A stretch of 64,000 nucleotides of DNA. Source: an uncultured Thermoguttaceae bacterium. Its GTDB lineage: Bacteria; Planctomycetota; Planctomycetia; Pirellulales; Thermoguttaceae. Positions 63,157-64,000 of the stretch are shown here, one piece after another; within the stretch, counting starts at the first letter, position 1; each line of letters starts with the position of its first letter. A program made the position numbers and the translations under genes. The notes under the pieces are model-generated. The model was not told where the DNA came from, did no database searches, and saw nothing but the letters and a program-made list of their open reading frames with translations. The stretch lies in NCBI GenBank assembly GCA_938042245.1, contig CALIRO010000040.1, forward strand, positions 1-64,000, in the 5' to 3' direction.

Positions 63157-63476
63157 CTCGGCCTCTCTCAACGCTTGCCATCTTCAGCGGGAGCTGTCAA
63201 AATAGGGGACGCTTTCCCCTATCTTCCCGGTTTACCCCCTCCAAAGATTCTTTCCCCTTTGAGTGATTGGCTGGAAAACTTTTGTTTTGCTTTTGGTAAC
63301 ATGTCAGCCGAATGATCCAACCTGTCCTTGCAGCGAAAGCAGGAATGCCGTTTTGATGGATCTCTGCTGGCGGGATTCGCGATTCCGGCACAGGGAACCT
63401 CGGAGGTATTCTCCCTAAAAAAGAAGAACCTACTTCACTCAGTTACAATGTTCCCTGTTTTGTAAGGAGAGAGGCC
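63157..63476. other. Spacer with MITE-like copy C
   Basis: No gene is visible. Half of it is the repeat element at 63296-63454, which ends 23 bp before the next start codon. Confidence 0.5.
63296..63454. repeat. MITE-like element, copy C
   Basis: A 159-bp copy with ends GTAACATGTCAGCCGAATGA and TCACTCAGTTACAATGTTCC, complementary at about 13 of 20 positions. The interior matches copy A: GCGAAAGCAGGAATGCCG, GATGGATCTCTGCTGGCGGG, and ATTCTCCCTAAAAAAGAAGA near the right end. Confidence 0.7.
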
Positions 63477-64000
63477 ATGTGTGTTCAGCACGATTGTTCT
63501 GGCTGTGTGAATCGGCGGGAATGTTTGAAGCTGATGTCGCTGTCGGCGGTGGGGGCGTCGGCATGGAGCACGTCGGTCGCCGCGGCATCCGAAGGCCCAT
63601 CGCCTACGGATGTTGTCGATCCGGCCAAACTGCGTCCCAAACCCGAAGTGCGGGTCATGGCCAGCTTTTTGGAAATGCCCCGGCCGTATTGGCTTGGTTG
63701 GCCTGGCACCGCTTATGATCTGGACGCCCGCCAAAAGGAGTACAAAGAACTGTTAGCCCAATCGGCCCAGCGCCTGGGCATCCAGGTGGAATTACGCCAG
63801 CAGCCGATCAACAACGAAGGCGATCTTACCGGCTGGATCAACGAGATCAAACAGAAGAAGCCTCATGCCGCCCTGGTCATCCTACAACATTTTGGTTGCT
63901 GGGGATGGGCTTCGATGGTAGCCAAGCAAAGCGGGATTCCTTTGGTCATATTTTCACCGATCGGGATGGCATTTACGGGCCATGTGGCTGGCCCGGCCCG
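63477..64000 (+). CDS. Tat-type exported protein, possible sugar-isomerase-like (3' end outside window)
   Basis: 174 codons to the edge. The N terminus has NRRECLKLMSLSA, a twin-arginine motif with a hydrophobic stretch ending in Ala-rich sequence, typical of Tat signals; the Cys-rich opening (CVQHDCSGCV) is also seen in exported planctomycete proteins. The following domain (VMASFLEMPRPYWLGWPG, KELLAQSAQRLGIQVEL, PHAALVILQHFGCWGWASMV) resembles the N-terminal Rossmann-like part of fucose/arabinose isomerase-type proteins, by eye only. AAGGAGAGAGG before the ATG is strong. Confidence 0.7.
   Translation, partial: MCVQHDCSGCVNRRECLKLMSLSAVGASAWSTSVAAASEGPSPTDVVDPAKLRPKPEVRVMASFLEMPRPYWLGWPGTAYDLDARQKEYKELLAQSAQRLGIQVELRQQPINNEGDLTGWINEIKQKKPHAALVILQHFGCWGWASMVAKQSGIPLVIFSPIGMAFTGHVAGPA

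Overview
The window looks like a stretch of a Planctomycetota chromosome. This is inferred from gene content, not from a marker gene. The clues are two pseudopilin-like proteins of the DUF1559 type (one with the C-terminal H-x9-DG motif), a Tat-exported Gfo/Idh/MocA oxidoreductase, membrane-anchored Hsp70s, a TolQ/TolR pair beside an alpha/alpha-toroid (squalene-cyclase-repeat) protein, a fatty-acid cluster with an over-long acyl carrier protein, and long repeat-rich spacers. The metabolism encoded (Hdr/Mvh/MetFV redox proteins) suggests an anaerobic or facultative, possibly thermophilic, member such as the Thermogutta side of Pirellulales, but genus cannot be fixed from here.

Layout. 1-6.1 kb: the end of a secreted protein whose 5' end carries an in-frame stop, a stand-alone nuoB, a sodium symporter with a tiny partner subunit, and an MFS transporter. 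6.1-10 kb: an orphan FepC-type ABC ATPase, glutamine synthetase behind what looks like a sigma-54 promoter and NtrC-like operator, and an HD phosphohydrolase. 10.1-16.6 kb: hdrC-hdrB-hdrA, coupled by ATGA overlaps, with a 1608-residue HdrA that contains an NfnB/GltD-like module and two HdrA modules. 16.8-25.1 kb (minus strand): a zinc-ribbon/PilM fusion, two DUF1559 pseudopilins and an unknown coiled-coil protein. 25.6-28.4 kb: mvhD, metV, metF. 28.9-33.4 kb: a fatty-acid cluster (two FabZ-like, FabG, long ACP, FabF). 33.7-35.4 kb: dprA and purE, convergent. 36.1-39.9 kb: two Hsp70s. 40.3-53 kb: secreted and envelope proteins, a half glycosyltransferase, an acyl-activating enzyme, a CheY-like regulator, a BON protein and a lipoprotein. 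53.6-61.2 kb: TPR protein, ExbB, ExbD and toroid protein. 61.9-64 kb: two TatA/B-like genes, tRNA-Val(CAC) and the start of a Tat-type secreted protein.

The most interesting system is the redox set hdrCBA plus mvhD-metV-metF. Together these are all six subunit types of the MetFV-HdrABC-MvhD methylenetetrahydrofolate reductase complex known from the acetogen Moorella thermoacetica. Here they lie in two blocks about 9 kb apart and use a much larger, fused HdrA. A plausible job is NAD(P)H-linked, possibly flavin-based bifurcating, reduction of methylene-THF. That is inference.

Two further layers stand out. A family of roughly 160-240 bp non-coding elements with imperfect terminal inverted repeats resembling GTAACATTTCAGCCGAATGA occurs up to six times between genes (MITE-like). 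Several spacers also hold short tandem repeats, three of them with an 18-bp spacing.
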